In this document: positions 25,470-35,355 of the stretch, piece by piece
How the letters are laid out: each line of letters starts with the position of its first letter
Numbering within the stretch: position 1 is the stretch's first letter
From: Fimbriimonadia bacterium
Lineage (GTDB): Bacteria; Armatimonadota; Fimbriimonadia; Fimbriimonadales; Fimbriimonadaceae
Assembly (NCBI GenBank): GCA_030427425.1
Contig: JAUICQ010000006.1
Coordinates: 1 to 64,000, forward strand
DNA: 64,000 nt
Direction of reading: 5' to 3'
Notes under the pieces: model-generated
Seen by the model: the letters and a program-made list of their open reading frames with translations, nothing else
What the model was told of the DNA's origin: nothing
The model's database searches: none
Translations under genes and position numbers: made by a program

Positions 25470-26873
25470 CTACCATTTAGCCCCTATCCCTACATTAATA
25501 TCGTTCTGTCTAAAAAGATTAGAGCCTTCAACCCAAATGTAGCCGTCTTTATGGATGTCAAGTTGTGCACGTGCGTCTAGCTTGGGTTCATTAAGACCGT
25601 AGGCATCAGTCATAACGCTTAACTTGGGATTCAATTTGCTTCTAAGACCAACGCTGGGTTTGCCTGCATAGGCTCCGTAAAGAATTTCTAAATTACTGTT
25701 GTATGGATAGATCATCCTGGCATTTATAGCATTTGATTCGAAAGCATCATAGAATCCTACTAAATATTTTTTATCTTGATAAGGTAATAAGACATTTATG
25801 TCTGTCTTGAATCGTTTCTGATTAATATTGTAAGACACCTCGGAATGCGTAGTTAATCTATTAGATGGAGTAATTTGAAGTACGGTATCATTTACGTTCT
25901 TCATAAGCTTAAATCCCTCATCTAATATATTGTCTACTCTATCCACACTGCCAGATGTTTTATCTATTACCTCATAAGTCTTATCTAAAACTTTACCGAA
26001 ACGCTTTGATGCTTCTGTAGCGTTTTTAGTGAGAAGGGTTCCTCTTTCAGTTATTTCATCTATATTATTAGTAATATTAGTAATTTTATTTGCCATGTCT
26101 CCATCTTCGTAGAGCACGTTGATGTCAGATGAGAGTTTGGCTAAGTTAGTTGCAATCTTTCTAGAATCTTTAAATAGTCTGGTTATCGTATTTGTATCTT
26201 CAAGCTTATTGATAGTATTAAGTAATCCGTCAAATTTCGTGATAGCATCTCTGCTTTTTGTAATTATCTTGTCTACGTTATTCTTATTATCCAGGGCTAT
26301 GATGCTTAGTACATCGCTAAGTTTACGGATATCTTTAATGGCGGCATTGGTCTCTTCAAAAACTTCTTTAATTCTTTCATCAAACTTACTTTTAACAAGA
26401 GTATCTTGGATAATCTTTAATGTGTTGGTAACATAATCGATAGTTTTCTCTATTTCTGGGGAGATAGATGCTAAGCTGCTTGTGCTGTCTCCCGGTATAG
26501 TATCTCCATCCTTGAAAAATTTCCCTGAAGTTTGTTCTGGTGCTACAATTTCAATCTTGTTATCTATAACACCCATGATGCTTGAAGGAATTGCGAGTGT
26601 GCTTTCAATAGGAATTTTCATATTAACATCAATATTCAGACGGATTACAGGCTGCTTAGTCTTTTTGTCTAGTGTGACCTGTGTAACTTTCCCGACCTCG
26701 ATACCGGCAAATGTTACGGGTGAACCCAATTTAATGCCTTTTGCAGAAGTTAATCCGGCATAATAGGTGTAAGTGGGCATTGCTAAATAGAATTTCTGAA
26801 CAAAAAACTCCACGCCTGCAAGTAATACAACAAATATAATAGTTAGTAAACCAACTTTAAAAGCGGATTTCAA
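25470..26873 (-). CDS. MCE/MlaD-family lipid transport protein
   Basis: 467 residues. One N-terminal transmembrane anchor (~8-25) is followed by an MCE domain (YYAGLTSAKGIKLGSPVTFAG, then VGKVTQVTL, to about residue 115). A long helical section of ~200 residues probably forms a tube or coiled coil. The last ~130 residues are rich in alternating, beta-strand-like stretches and the protein ends with a Trp (NVGIGAKW), which is how outer-membrane beta proteins often end. MCE proteins carry phospholipids between inner and outer membranes. No mlaE/mlaF permease or ATPase genes are adjacent. It implies a double-membrane envelope. Confidence 0.88.
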   Translation of the reverse strand: MKSAFKVGLLTIIFVVLLAGVEFFVQKFYLAMPTYTYYAGLTSAKGIKLGSPVTFAGIEVGKVTQVTLDKKTKQPVIRLNIDVNMKIPIESTLAIPSSIMGVIDNKIEIVAPEQTSGKFFKDGDTIPGDSTSSLASISPEIEKTIDYVTNTLKIIQDTLVKSKFDERIKEVFEETNAAIKDIRKLSDVLSIIALDNKNNVDKIITKSRDAITKFDGLLNTINKLEDTNTITRLFKDSRKIATNLAKLSSDINVLYEDGDMANKITNITNNIDEITERGTLLTKNATEASKRFGKVLDKTYEVIDKTSGSVDRVDNILDEGFKLMKNVNDTVLQITPSNRLTTHSEVSYNINQKRFKTDINVLLPYQDKKYLVGFYDAFESNAINARMIYPYNSNLEILYGAYAGKPSVGLRSKLNPKLSVMTDAYGLNEPKLDARAQLDIHKDGYIWVEGSNLFRQNDINVGIGAKW

Positions 26874-27050
26874 AGTGTCTCCTCCAATGCATACTGCTAG
26901 TTATAATAACAGTATATTATAAATGTTGGTAGGAATAAGCATTATATGCATGGTGCTGCGAAAAACATTGTAGTATATTGCACAAATGGTATGAATAAGG
27001 AATCTAAGAATGGTAAATTAAGATAGTTGGGGTATGTATAAATACGCGAT

Positions 27051-27090
27051 ATTCCATAATATGGCAGGGACATTTATGTTTTTATGGAAT
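27051..27090 (+). promoter_or_regulatory. Inverted repeat upstream of clpC
   Basis: ATTCCATAA (27051-27059) and TTATGGAAT (27082-27090) form a 9-bp inverted repeat 45 bases before the clpC ATG, in the 262-base gap shared with the divergent mlaD-like gene. It could be a repressor site. It matches neither the CIRCE nor the CtsR consensus. Confidence 0.3.
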
Positions 27091-27135
27091 AGATTATATA
27101 ACCAGAGCACAATTAGCAGAGTATGGTGAGGAATT

Positions 27136-29646
27136 ATGTGGCAACGATTTACAGAACGAGCTAGAAAAGTAGTATTTTATGCACAAGAAGAAGCACAGAA
27201 ATATGGAGAAGGTTATGTCTCAACAGAGCATTTATTGCTAGGTTTAGTTCGAGAATCGGATAGTGTAGCCGCCAGAGTCCTTGAAAGTGCAGGCATTAGC
27301 CTCTCCCGTATTAAGGCTGAAGTAGAAAAGCAGTTACCTAGAGGAGAGTCGAGGCAGTCTCATGATATGACGCTTACTCCTAGGGCTAAGAGGGTAATAG
27401 ATCTCGCTTATGATGAAGCACGAAATTTAAATAATAATTATATTGGAACAGAACATTTACTATTAGGACTTATAAGAGAAGCTGATGGTTTGGCTGGTCG
27501 TGTTTTAGCTAAATTAGGTGTAGAGTTAGATCAGATTCGCCGAGAAGTTATGTCCCTGCAAGATAGCGATGCTCCAAGTAGAGGTCCATCAAAGTCTGCT
27601 GCTCCGACAAGTGCTCCAAAAACTCAAACATTAGATGAGTTTGGTAGAGATTTAACAGAACTTGCAAGACAAGGCAAATTAGATCCCGTTGTAGGTAGAC
27701 AGAATGAAGTTGAAAGAGTCATGCAGATACTTACACGTAGAACCAAAAATAATCCATGTTTAATTGGTGATCCTGGTGTAGGGAAGACTGCCGTAGTAGA
27801 AGGTTTAGCACAACGAATAATAGCTGGTGATATCCCTGATATTCTCAAAAATAAACGAGTAATGGCTCTCGATTTAGCAAGTTTAATTGCTGGTACAAAA
27901 TACCGTGGTGAATTTGAAGAGAGAATGAAGCGAGTAATGGAAGAGATGAGAAAATCGGAAGGAAGTATCATCCTCTTTATTGACGAGCTACACACACTAG
28001 TTGGTGCTGGTGCCGCTGAAGGTGCAATTGATGCTTCTAACATTATGAAACCTGCTCTAGCAAGAGGGGAACTCCAGTGTATAGGTGCTACTACTCAGGA
28101 CGAATTTAGAAAATATATTGAAAAAGATGCTGCACTAGAGAGAAGATTCCAGGCAGTTAAAGTTAATGAGCCAAACGAAGAAGACGCTATAGACATATTA
28201 AAAGGCTTAAGAGAAAGATATGAGGCTCACCATAATGTAGAAATCGATGATGATGCAATTGTGGCTTCTGTACAACTCTCTATGCGATATATCTCCGATA
28301 GAACTTTGCCAGATAAAGCTATCGACTTAATTGATGAGGCTGCTAGTAGATCCCGTCTGCAAAGTAGTTTGCCTCCTTTAGATGTAAGACAGGATAAATT
28401 AAAACTACATAAACTTAACGCAGAAATTGAACATCATATGCGTAAGAGTGAAAAAACTGAAAAACTTAGCCAGCTACAGAAAGAACGTGATGAACTAGAA
28501 AATAGTATCGCCGAAAGAGAAGATGAATGGATGAGCCAAGAAAAAAAACATCTTGTCATCAAAGAGCATGAAATCGCTCAGATTGTTCAAAGCTGGACCG
28601 GTATCCCTGTAACAAGATTAGTGGAAGCTGAATCGAAAAAACTGCTTAAAATGGAAGAAGATCTCCATGGAAGAGTCATCGGTCAGAATGAGGCAGTATC
28701 TGCCGTTTCTAGAGCAATCAGACGTTCTAGAAGTGGTTTGAGAGATCCGAAACGACCACTAGGAAGCTTCATCTTCCTTGGGCCTACAGGTATCGGTAAA
28801 ACAGAATTGGCTAAATCATTAGCAGCATATCTATACGAAAAAGAATCGAATATCGTAAGAATTGATATGTCTGAATACATGGAGAAATTTACCGTAAGTA
28901 GACTAGTTGGTGCTCCTCCAGGATATGTAGGATACGATGAAGGTGGACAGCTTACAGAACAAGTAAGAAGAAATCCTTACTGTATTGTTCTTCTTGATGA
29001 AATTGAGAAAGCACACCCTGAAGTATTTAACTTGCTACTTCAAGTAATGGAAGACGGACACCTTACCGATTCCCAAGGTAGAAACGTTAACTTTAGAAAT
29101 ACAATTATTATCATGACCTCTAACGTTGGTGTTAAACCAATCGAACTAGAAAAAGGATTAGGTCTGCGTGATAATAAGATGGACGAAAACGATCCTAAAA
29201 TGTACGATTCCATGAAGAATAAAATGATGGATGAGTTAAAGAAATCGTTTAGGCCAGAGTTCCTCAACCGTGTTGATGAAGTAATTGTATTCCAGCACTT
29301 GAAGAAGAACGAAATACTACAGATTGCCGATATTTACCTCAAGAGGCTCAATGAGCAAGCTGGTAACCTTGGCATGACTATAGAGCTATCTGAAAGCGTT
29401 AAAGATCTTCTCGTAAAACAAGGGTACGATCCAAACTTAGGTGCAAGGCCGCTTAGAAGAGCTGTACAAAGACTCATCGAAGATCCGCTTAGTGAAGAAT
29501 TGCTAAAAGGAACCTTTAAAGAAGGAGACCATATTGTTGCCGATAAAGATAGCGAGAGCGATACAGTGCTCTTTAAAACTAAGAAGCAATCGGGGTCAAC
29601 AAAGTCTTCCGGGAAAAAAGGTCGGTCTGCAGCGAGTAAGAATTAG
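27136..29646 (+). CDS. clpC: ATP-dependent Clp protease ATPase subunit ClpC
   Basis: 836 residues. Two N-terminal Clp repeats (1-143), AAA-1 with Walker A GDPGVGKT (211-218), a middle region with the coiled-coil insertion (~420-475), AAA-2 with Walker A GPTGIGKT (549-556), and a Lys/Ser-rich tail. ClpC unfolds proteins for ClpP and acts as a chaperone. The length and the short middle domain fit ClpC rather than ClpB. The ATG has GGTGAGG upstream. No ctsR or mcsAB genes flank it; it is a single-gene unit ended by a strong terminator. The N-terminus [14 protein letters not shown] is reminiscent of Armatimonadota-like ClpC (memory, unverified). Confidence 0.97.
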   Translation: MWQRFTERARKVVFYAQEEAQKYGEGYVSTEHLLLGLVRESDSVAARVLESAGISLSRIKAEVEKQLPRGESRQSHDMTLTPRAKRVIDLAYDEARNLNNNYIGTEHLLLGLIREADGLAGRVLAKLGVELDQIRREVMSLQDSDAPSRGPSKSAAPTSAPKTQTLDEFGRDLTELARQGKLDPVVGRQNEVERVMQILTRRTKNNPCLIGDPGVGKTAVVEGLAQRIIAGDIPDILKNKRVMALDLASLIAGTKYRGEFEERMKRVMEEMRKSEGSIILFIDELHTLVGAGAAEGAIDASNIMKPALARGELQCIGATTQDEFRKYIEKDAALERRFQAVKVNEPNEEDAIDILKGLRERYEAHHNVEIDDDAIVASVQLSMRYISDRTLPDKAIDLIDEAASRSRLQSSLPPLDVRQDKLKLHKLNAEIEHHMRKSEKTEKLSQLQKERDELENSIAEREDEWMSQEKKHLVIKEHEIAQIVQSWTGIPVTRLVEAESKKLLKMEEDLHGRVIGQNEAVSAVSRAIRRSRSGLRDPKRPLGSFIFLGPTGIGKTELAKSLAAYLYEKESNIVRIDMSEYMEKFTVSRLVGAPPGYVGYDEGGQLTEQVRRNPYCIVLLDEIEKAHPEVFNLLLQVMEDGHLTDSQGRNVNFRNTIIIMTSNVGVKPIELEKGLGLRDNKMDENDPKMYDSMKNKMMDELKKSFRPEFLNRVDEVIVFQHLKKNEILQIADIYLKRLNEQAGNLGMTIELSESVKDLLVKQGYDPNLGARPLRRAVQRLIEDPLSEELLKGTFKEGDHIVADKDSESDTVLFKTKKQSGSTKSSGKKGRSAASKN

Positions 29647-29688
29647 ATCTAGAAAGAATTAATAGTTGTTGTGTTGTTTGTAAATATG

Positions 29689-29732
29689 GCTGGATTCATT
29701 GATGAATAATAAGTGAATCCAGCTTTTTTTTT
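29689..29732 (+). terminator. Rho-independent terminator of clpC
   Basis: GCTGGATTCA (29689-29698) pairs with TGAATCCAGC (29714-29723), loop 15 bases, followed by nine T. Confidence 0.92.
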
Positions 29733-29820
29733 CATGCTACAATGCTAGCAGATGTTTCTATCCATAAAGAGTTCTTTTAAAACCTAGTATAGGTGCTTGC
29801 ATGTGTAGTATCATAAAGTT

Positions 29821-30408
29821 ATGCGTATATTTCGTATATTAATAGTAATTTCTCTTCTTGTACAGAGTGTGCAACCACTTTTAGCTAATAACAATGCCAA
29901 AAAAGTAATAGCTGAAAACACACTGGTTGGAATAAAATTATATGATGACGTCTCTGCAGTAACAAAAAAATACGGATCCCCGACTGAAATAGTCCCTATC
30001 AAGTGCATAAAACAAGTGCTAGGTGAAGAAAAATCGGATAGTAATACAGAGGTAAGTGCTGCTAATAATACTGATGATGAAGAAAATAATTTTCAATATA
30101 GTAGATGGATCTATCAAAAATCATCGTCAAGATACTCTTTTATACTAAACCCAAAAGGAAAAGTAATTCTCATTGAGGCTCAAGGACTCTCTGATGGGAA
30201 CGCAAAAACTTCCAAAGGTATATCGCTAGGAAATAGTATGGCATCCCTGGTAGGAAAATATAAATTTCCAGATACATGGACCAAGCTTACTTCTAGTCTT
30301 ATGGCAAAATATCAGCAGAAATATCGTGTGGTTTTCGGACTATCTAAAACTGATGATTCGAAAACATACCAGGTTTCTCAAATTATTGTTACATCTATCC
30401 CTCTCTAA
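29821..30408 (+). CDS. Exported protein of unknown function
   Basis: 195 residues with a signal peptide (MRIFRILIVISLLVQSVQPL, cleavage near LLAN). Two segments have the pattern of small lipoprotein-like repeats: GIKLYDDVSAVTKKYGSPTE and GISLGNSMASLVGKYKFPDT, i.e. G[IL]xLGxxxxxVxxKYGxP, found in many uncharacterised envelope proteins (SmpA/OmlA-like fold possible). A GCTACAAT box (29736-29743), like that of the LRR genes, lies 78 bases upstream. It precedes dnaG on the same strand with a 95-base gap. Confidence 0.7.
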   Translation: MRIFRILIVISLLVQSVQPLLANNNAKKVIAENTLVGIKLYDDVSAVTKKYGSPTEIVPIKCIKQVLGEEKSDSNTEVSAANNTDDEENNFQYSRWIYQKSSSRYSFILNPKGKVILIEAQGLSDGNAKTSKGISLGNSMASLVGKYKFPDTWTKLTSSLMAKYQQKYRVVFGLSKTDDSKTYQVSQIIVTSIPL

Positions 30409-30503
30409 TACTATGCAGTGCTAAAAAATAGTTTAGAATATAGATGGAAGTATTACCATTATCTGCTTATATTCCATGCTTGGTGTTACAAGAGAATTTA
30501 CTT

Positions 30504-32264
30504 ATGAATGATGTTGCTCAAGAGATTAAAAATCGATTAGATATTGTAGCCTTAATATCTGAAAAAATTCGATTGAAAAAGAGTGGCAAAAACTGGACTG
30601 GGTTGTGTCCTTTTCATCAAGATAAGCATCCTTCTTTTACAGTTTCTTCAGAGATGGGGAGGTATCGCTGCTGGTCTTGCGGGGCAAGTGGAGATATATT
30701 CAACTGGCTTATGGAGATGGAAAAATTAGATTTTCCACAAGCATTAGAGATTTTAGCGGCTAGAACTGGGGTGGAAATAGCCAAAGGCAAGCAGAATCGT
30801 ACTGGTAAGGCAGAACTCGAACATATCATGAGTGAGGCGCAATCGTTTTTTGTTAATGCTTTATCTAAAAATACCGCTGCTAAGAAATATTTGGAAGACA
30901 GGAAGTTTCCGCAAGAAATTATAGCAAAATGGGGATTAGGGTTTGCGCCAGATGTTGGTGATGCTCTCTCTTTTCATCTTAAAAAGCAACAACTCTCTTT
31001 ATCTCATGCGAAAGATCTGTATCTTGTAGAGAAAGATAGTCGGGGCGGATACTACGATAGATTTAAAGGAAGAATCACCTTCCCGATTTTAGGTTATCGT
31101 GGTAATATAATCGCTTACGGTGGCAGAGTAATAGGCAAAGGGATGCCTAAATACATCAATAGCAGCGATACCCCCCTTTTCCATAAAAGAGATAATTTGT
31201 ACGGATTTTATCAGGCCAAGGATGCCATCATAGAATCCGATTGTGCTCTGCTTGTAGAAGGATATTCAGATGTTATCCGGTGTCATCAATACGGATTCAC
31301 TAATGCTGTAGCTTCCTTAGGTACTGCCTTTACTGAGAATCAAGCGCAGCAATTAAAAAAGTGGTGCTCTAAAGTAATAATTATCTATGATAGCGATGAT
31401 GCTGGTATAAAAGCTACTCAGAAAGCTGCGGAAATTCTAGTAGATGTTGGGCTGTTTGTTAAAATAGTCCATCTTACAAAAGGGGACGATCCTGATAGTA
31501 TCCTGATAAAAGAAGGTAAAGAGAAGTTAGCTGAATATATCGCTCAGGCTATACATTATGTGGCTTACAAGATAGAATTATTGAAGAATGAGCAAGATCC
31601 TGATAGTCCGGTTTTTTGGAATACTGCATATCAGTTATTAAGAGAGTGTACAGATCCGCTTGTTCTGGAACAGCAAATAATCCATCTGTCTAGTCTGCAT
31701 CCTGGTTTAAATGATGCCATGGCGGCTAGAGATGCGATAAGAAAAAAGGTTTTAGAACTTAAAAAACAAGACAGCAAAAGTGTAGAGAAGAGTGTTAAGA
31801 CTAGCTTTGCATACGCTGCCCCTGGTCGCATTAAGAAACGTATCTATCATCCATATGAAACGGTAGTGTTTGCAGCATTACAAAGAGAAGATACTTTTAT
31901 GGCAGCGTTAGATATTTGCAAGCATAGTGAATGGTTTATTACGAAGGCTGGCACTATTACTTCTGCGGAGATATATCGCTATTGTGATAAAAAAAATATT
32001 TCCTGTGTGAATAGTGAGGTGCTCAGCAACCTATCAGATGATAGAGTTAAAAAAGTATTAGAAGAGTTGTATTTTACATATGAATCTCCCATTCATCTTC
32101 AATCAGTGAAAGATGCTGGTGAAAAACTTAGAAGTAAATGGGAGAAAAATCAGTTAAGCAGCTTGAGGAGTGCTGCAAAAAATGATGACTCCTCTCTGGC
32201 AGAGATCTCGAATCGATTGAAAAGTATTTCAAAATCGACGAAATCTTCAGGACCAGTCGCTTAG
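30504..32264 (+). CDS. dnaG: DNA primase
   Basis: 586 residues from the ATG at 30504 (an upstream in-frame ATG at 30444 adds 20 residues with no homology to primase starts). The CHC2 zinc domain has Cys35, His38, Cys56 and Cys59. The RNA-polymerase basic domain follows, then TOPRIM with VEGYSDVI (Glu252) and YDSDDAG (Asp296, Asp298). It makes RNA primers for the replisome. The C-terminal helicase-binding part (~430-586) is diverged. rpoD, the usual partner, is not downstream; instead the convergent fadN-like gene overlaps the stop by three bases. Confidence 0.96.
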   Translation: MNDVAQEIKNRLDIVALISEKIRLKKSGKNWTGLCPFHQDKHPSFTVSSEMGRYRCWSCGASGDIFNWLMEMEKLDFPQALEILAARTGVEIAKGKQNRTGKAELEHIMSEAQSFFVNALSKNTAAKKYLEDRKFPQEIIAKWGLGFAPDVGDALSFHLKKQQLSLSHAKDLYLVEKDSRGGYYDRFKGRITFPILGYRGNIIAYGGRVIGKGMPKYINSSDTPLFHKRDNLYGFYQAKDAIIESDCALLVEGYSDVIRCHQYGFTNAVASLGTAFTENQAQQLKKWCSKVIIIYDSDDAGIKATQKAAEILVDVGLFVKIVHLTKGDDPDSILIKEGKEKLAEYIAQAIHYVAYKIELLKNEQDPDSPVFWNTAYQLLRECTDPLVLEQQIIHLSSLHPGLNDAMAARDAIRKKVLELKKQDSKSVEKSVKTSFAYAAPGRIKKRIYHPYETVVFAALQREDTFMAALDICKHSEWFITKAGTITSAEIYRYCDKKNISCVNSEVLSNLSDDRVKKVLEELYFTYESPIHLQSVKDAGEKLRSKWEKNQLSSLRSAAKNDDSSLAEISNRLKSISKSTKSSGPVA

Positions 32265-34417
32265 TTTTCTAAATATTTCCCGCACTCAAGCATATGCTTT
32301 ATTCTATCTACTGTCTTCTTATCTTGTAATAAATTTAAGAATTTAATGCGTTCTAAATTGAGAGCGTAAGGCCATAGTTTTGAATCGTAGGCGATACATA
32401 GAATGTACGATGCAATCTGTTTTGTATAAGGTGTGAAATCGTGATTTGCTAGCCACTTATTAAACTTTTCTTTTTCCGATTCGATAGTATCTTTCTCGAA
32501 GGTAATCCAATCGTTTTTAATTTTTGGCTGAACTCTTGCCTCCATTACCCTATGTTTAGCTTGGAATAGTATGGTGTCTGGATGAGAACTAATTGTATCG
32601 GACGATCTTACATAGCCTAGCTTAAGAGCATCATATCCATTAGAACTAATCGCGCCTCGTATCATGTTCTGGATTGTTTTTTCTAGGGAATCGAGATCGT
32701 TTTGGTACCAGAGTCTCATTCGTGACGTACCTGCGCCTGCAGGGAGGAGTCCTACCTTAATTTCTGGAAACCCTAACTTAGCTTCAGGGTGCACAACCAT
32801 CTCATGGCAAGCAGAGGCTACTTCTAGTCCGGCTCCAAGGCAATAATGATGTACTGCCGCAACGGTATTATTTGCAGCCAATACTTCTGTTAAATTCTGT
32901 AGTTTAACGAGGGCATTATCTATGTTGTTCCAGTCTTGCTTTAATGTGTTTTTAAGAAAGAACTCCAGATTGAATCCCGCAGAGAAACATTTAGATTCAG
33001 AACATACTACCCATCCTTGAGCGTGTTTTTTAATCTCCTCTGTAATAGAAGCGCATATTCTTCCATCCAGAACGCCCATCTTGCCAGTGAGGCATATCGC
33101 TTTTACACCATCTCCTAAATTTCTAACATTGAATCCATCTAGTTTTTGTAATAACTGATATCTATCGATAGGTTTGTACTCTTCTTTTTCTGTAATGGGT
33201 ATATACTTTCCTGAAAAGTTAAGAGTAGAACTATTTTTATAGAACTGAGGAACACTTATGTTGAGAGTCTTTCCCTCAATAGCATCTATCATTTTAAACG
33301 GACCCATTTTCCAGCCAAATCCCCACTCCATAATGGAATCAAAGTCTTGAACGGAATGACTAACCTCTTCTTTGAGATAATTAGCATAGTATAGCGATTC
33401 CTCTAAAAATTCTTTTAGAAACCAACCATACTTATTGTATTCTTTCAACATGCTTTTTAAGCGTTTCTCAAGGGGTACTGTAGGATAACCTTCAAATGTA
33501 GGTAGGTGAGCTTTCTCGATGGGTCTGTACGCCATAGTTTGAAGATCTATCGCATGAATTTGATCATTCTCTTTCTTGTAATATCCTTTCCCCGATTTAT
33601 TTCCAAGACAGCCTTTTTCTATCAGCGCTTTAATAGATTTGCATGCCTTAAAAGTATCTAAGTAAGGATCGTCAGTGCACCGTTCAAGAATATTTTTTGC
33701 AATATCCTCCATAATATCTAGTCCAACAATATCGTTTAAACGAAAACTAGCACTATTAGGTCTTCCAATGAGCGGACCCGTTAAAAAGTCGGTCTCCTCT
33801 ACTGTTAGCTTATGTTTTTCAGCAAGTTGAACGGCCTTATACATGCTCCACATACCAAATCTATTGGCAATAAATCCCGGTGTGTCTTTTGCAATGATAA
33901 CTCTCCTTCCAACCTTTTTTTCTAGAAACTGCACCATTCTATCTACCTCTGTACGTGCAGTATCTTTAGCAGGGATAAGCTCTATTAACTTGAGGTACCT
34001 GGGAGGATTAAAGAAGTGGACGCCCATAAATCGTCTCCGCAGGTCTCTCGGTAAAATTTCAGACAATCTGTTTATCTCGATACCGCTAGTATTAGTACTT
34101 AACATAGAGTTTGGAGTAACATGGGGGGCTATCCTATTGTAAACATCACATTTAATATCAAACTTTTCCGATACCGCTTCGCATATCCAGTCCGCATTGG
34201 CTACCAGATGGGAGCTATCTTCTAATGATGCAGGTGTAATATTATCTAGTATTGCAGGATGGTATAGATAGGGAGGTTTCTGCTTTTCTAGATTCGATAA
34301 AGCGCTTTTGGCTATATCAGCATTAATATCAAAAAGAATAACTTCAAAATTTAAGTTCGCTAAATGAGCAGCTATTCCACTACCCATTGTTCCGGCGCCT
34401 AATACACATACCTTCAT
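32261..34417 (-). CDS. 3-hydroxyacyl-CoA dehydrogenase/enoyl-CoA hydratase fusion, FadN-like
   Basis: 718 residues. The N-terminal NAD domain has VLGAGTMGSGIA (5-16), with GVHFFNPPRYLKLIE (the HFFNP signature) and the dehydrogenase C-domain (to ~400). A crotonase domain follows (~430-620; SACHEMVVHPEAKLGFPEI, LLPAGAGTSR). This order (dehydrogenase first) matches Bacillus FadN, the reverse of E. coli FadB. It should carry out the two middle steps of fatty acid beta-oxidation. No thiolase (fadA) or acyl-CoA dehydrogenase (fadE) gene is in the window, so the partners must be elsewhere. It converges on dnaG with overlapping stop codons. Confidence 0.92.
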   Translation of the reverse strand: MKVCVLGAGTMGSGIAAHLANLNFEVILFDINADIAKSALSNLEKQKPPYLYHPAILDNITPASLEDSSHLVANADWICEAVSEKFDIKCDVYNRIAPHVTPNSMLSTNTSGIEINRLSEILPRDLRRRFMGVHFFNPPRYLKLIELIPAKDTARTEVDRMVQFLEKKVGRRVIIAKDTPGFIANRFGMWSMYKAVQLAEKHKLTVEETDFLTGPLIGRPNSASFRLNDIVGLDIMEDIAKNILERCTDDPYLDTFKACKSIKALIEKGCLGNKSGKGYYKKENDQIHAIDLQTMAYRPIEKAHLPTFEGYPTVPLEKRLKSMLKEYNKYGWFLKEFLEESLYYANYLKEEVSHSVQDFDSIMEWGFGWKMGPFKMIDAIEGKTLNISVPQFYKNSSTLNFSGKYIPITEKEEYKPIDRYQLLQKLDGFNVRNLGDGVKAICLTGKMGVLDGRICASITEEIKKHAQGWVVCSESKCFSAGFNLEFFLKNTLKQDWNNIDNALVKLQNLTEVLAANNTVAAVHHYCLGAGLEVASACHEMVVHPEAKLGFPEIKVGLLPAGAGTSRMRLWYQNDLDSLEKTIQNMIRGAISSNGYDALKLGYVRSSDTISSHPDTILFQAKHRVMEARVQPKIKNDWITFEKDTIESEKEKFNKWLANHDFTPYTKQIASYILCIAYDSKLWPYALNLERIKFLNLLQDKKTVDRIKHMLECGKYLEN

Positions 34418-34602
34418 GCCATTATGTAGTCCTCACTAATAATATTCCTCATTTAGTAGAGAAATAAGCTGTAATAAGTATATTTTTATAAAGATTGAGA
34501 AGGAAAAATTCTCTTTTAGTGATATAATTGGTATAGTAAGTTACAAAATAACTAGGAATTAGTTTAAGGGGAATAACAATAGCAAGGTTTATTAGAAGAA
34601 GA

Positions 34603-35187
34603 ATGCCCAGGCCTGAAGGCCCAATGATCAACGAAAGGTGTTTGAAATTTTCTGAGATGAGGGTAGTTGGTGAGGATGGTTCTCAATTAGGAGTTTTTCC
34701 TACAAGAGAAGCCTTACGCATGGCTAAAGAAGCAGCATTAGATTTAGTTCTCATCGCTGCTACTGCAGCCCCTCCTGTAGGAAGAATTATCGATTACGGT
34801 AAGTATAAATACGAACTAGAGAAACAGAAAAAAAGCAATAAAAAGAAAGTGCTTGAAGTAAAAAGTATCAAGTTTCGTCCAGGTACATCAGAACACGATT
34901 TAGGGCATTCTATAAAACATGCAATGAAGTTCCTTGCAGACGGACATAAAGTTAAGGTAATATGTCAGTTTAGAGCACGTGAAATAGTACATCCTGGAAT
35001 AGGTAGGGATAAACTAAATTACTTTGCTAGTAAGTTAGAGGAAACTGGTGTTGTAGAAAAGCCAGCCCATATGGAAGGCAGGCTTATGTCTATGATGTTA
35101 GCTCCAATTCCACAGAAAAATACAAAACAGAAAGGTGTTGAAGATGCCAAAGATGAAGACACACAAGACAGCAGCGAAAAGATTTAA
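34603..35187 (+). CDS. infC: Translation initiation factor IF-3
   Basis: 194 residues from the first ATG. GPMINERCLKFSEMRVVGED and DYGKYKYELEKQKKSNKKK, then a C-domain with VKVICQFRAREIVH, are typical. Coordinates use the ATG, but the true start may be the AUA at 34579: TTAAGGGG lies seven bases before it, and the eight extra residues (IARFIRRR) are the basic leader usual for IF-3, while the ATG lacks a Shine-Dalgarno. Rare start codons at infC allow IF-3 to limit its own synthesis. It heads infC-rpmI-rplT. Its Asp/Glu/Lys-rich C-terminus overlaps the start of rpmI by 44 bases. Confidence 0.96.
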   Translation: MPRPEGPMINERCLKFSEMRVVGEDGSQLGVFPTREALRMAKEAALDLVLIAATAAPPVGRIIDYGKYKYELEKQKKSNKKKVLEVKSIKFRPGTSEHDLGHSIKHAMKFLADGHKVKVICQFRAREIVHPGIGRDKLNYFASKLEETGVVEKPAHMEGRLMSMMLAPIPQKNTKQKGVEDAKDEDTQDSSEKI

Positions 35188-35338
35188 AATAACAGGATCA
35201 GGAAAAATTACGAGAAGAAAATCGCATAACAACCACATGTTCTTTCATAAGAGCGGTGGTCAGAAAAGACGATTAGAGTCCGAACCAGTAATCTCAAAAG
35301 GAGAGACTAAACGTATTAAGCGTTTGCTGGTACAATAA
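35144..35338 (+). CDS. rpmI: 50S ribosomal protein L35
   Basis: 64 residues starting MPKMKTHKTAAKRFKITGSG, the standard L35 start; an ATG nine bases earlier is in frame but unneeded. SHNNHMFFHKS and the basic C-terminus are typical. It begins inside the 3' end of infC in another frame, so it is probably translated by coupling to infC. rplT follows 17 bases later. Confidence 0.96.
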   Translation: MPKMKTHKTAAKRFKITGSGKITRRKSHNNHMFFHKSGGQKRRLESEPVISKGETKRIKRLLVQ

Positions 35339-35355
35339 TAGACAGGTAAAGTATT

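Noticed and set aside
27000-27135. CIRCE or CtsR heat-shock operator before clpC
   Set aside because: No TTAGCACTC-N9-GAGTGCTAA and no CtsR heptad repeat; only an unrelated 9-bp inverted repeat is seen.
27624-28043. 139-codon open frame antisense to clpC
   Set aside because: Shadow of the ClpC AAA-1 coding frame.
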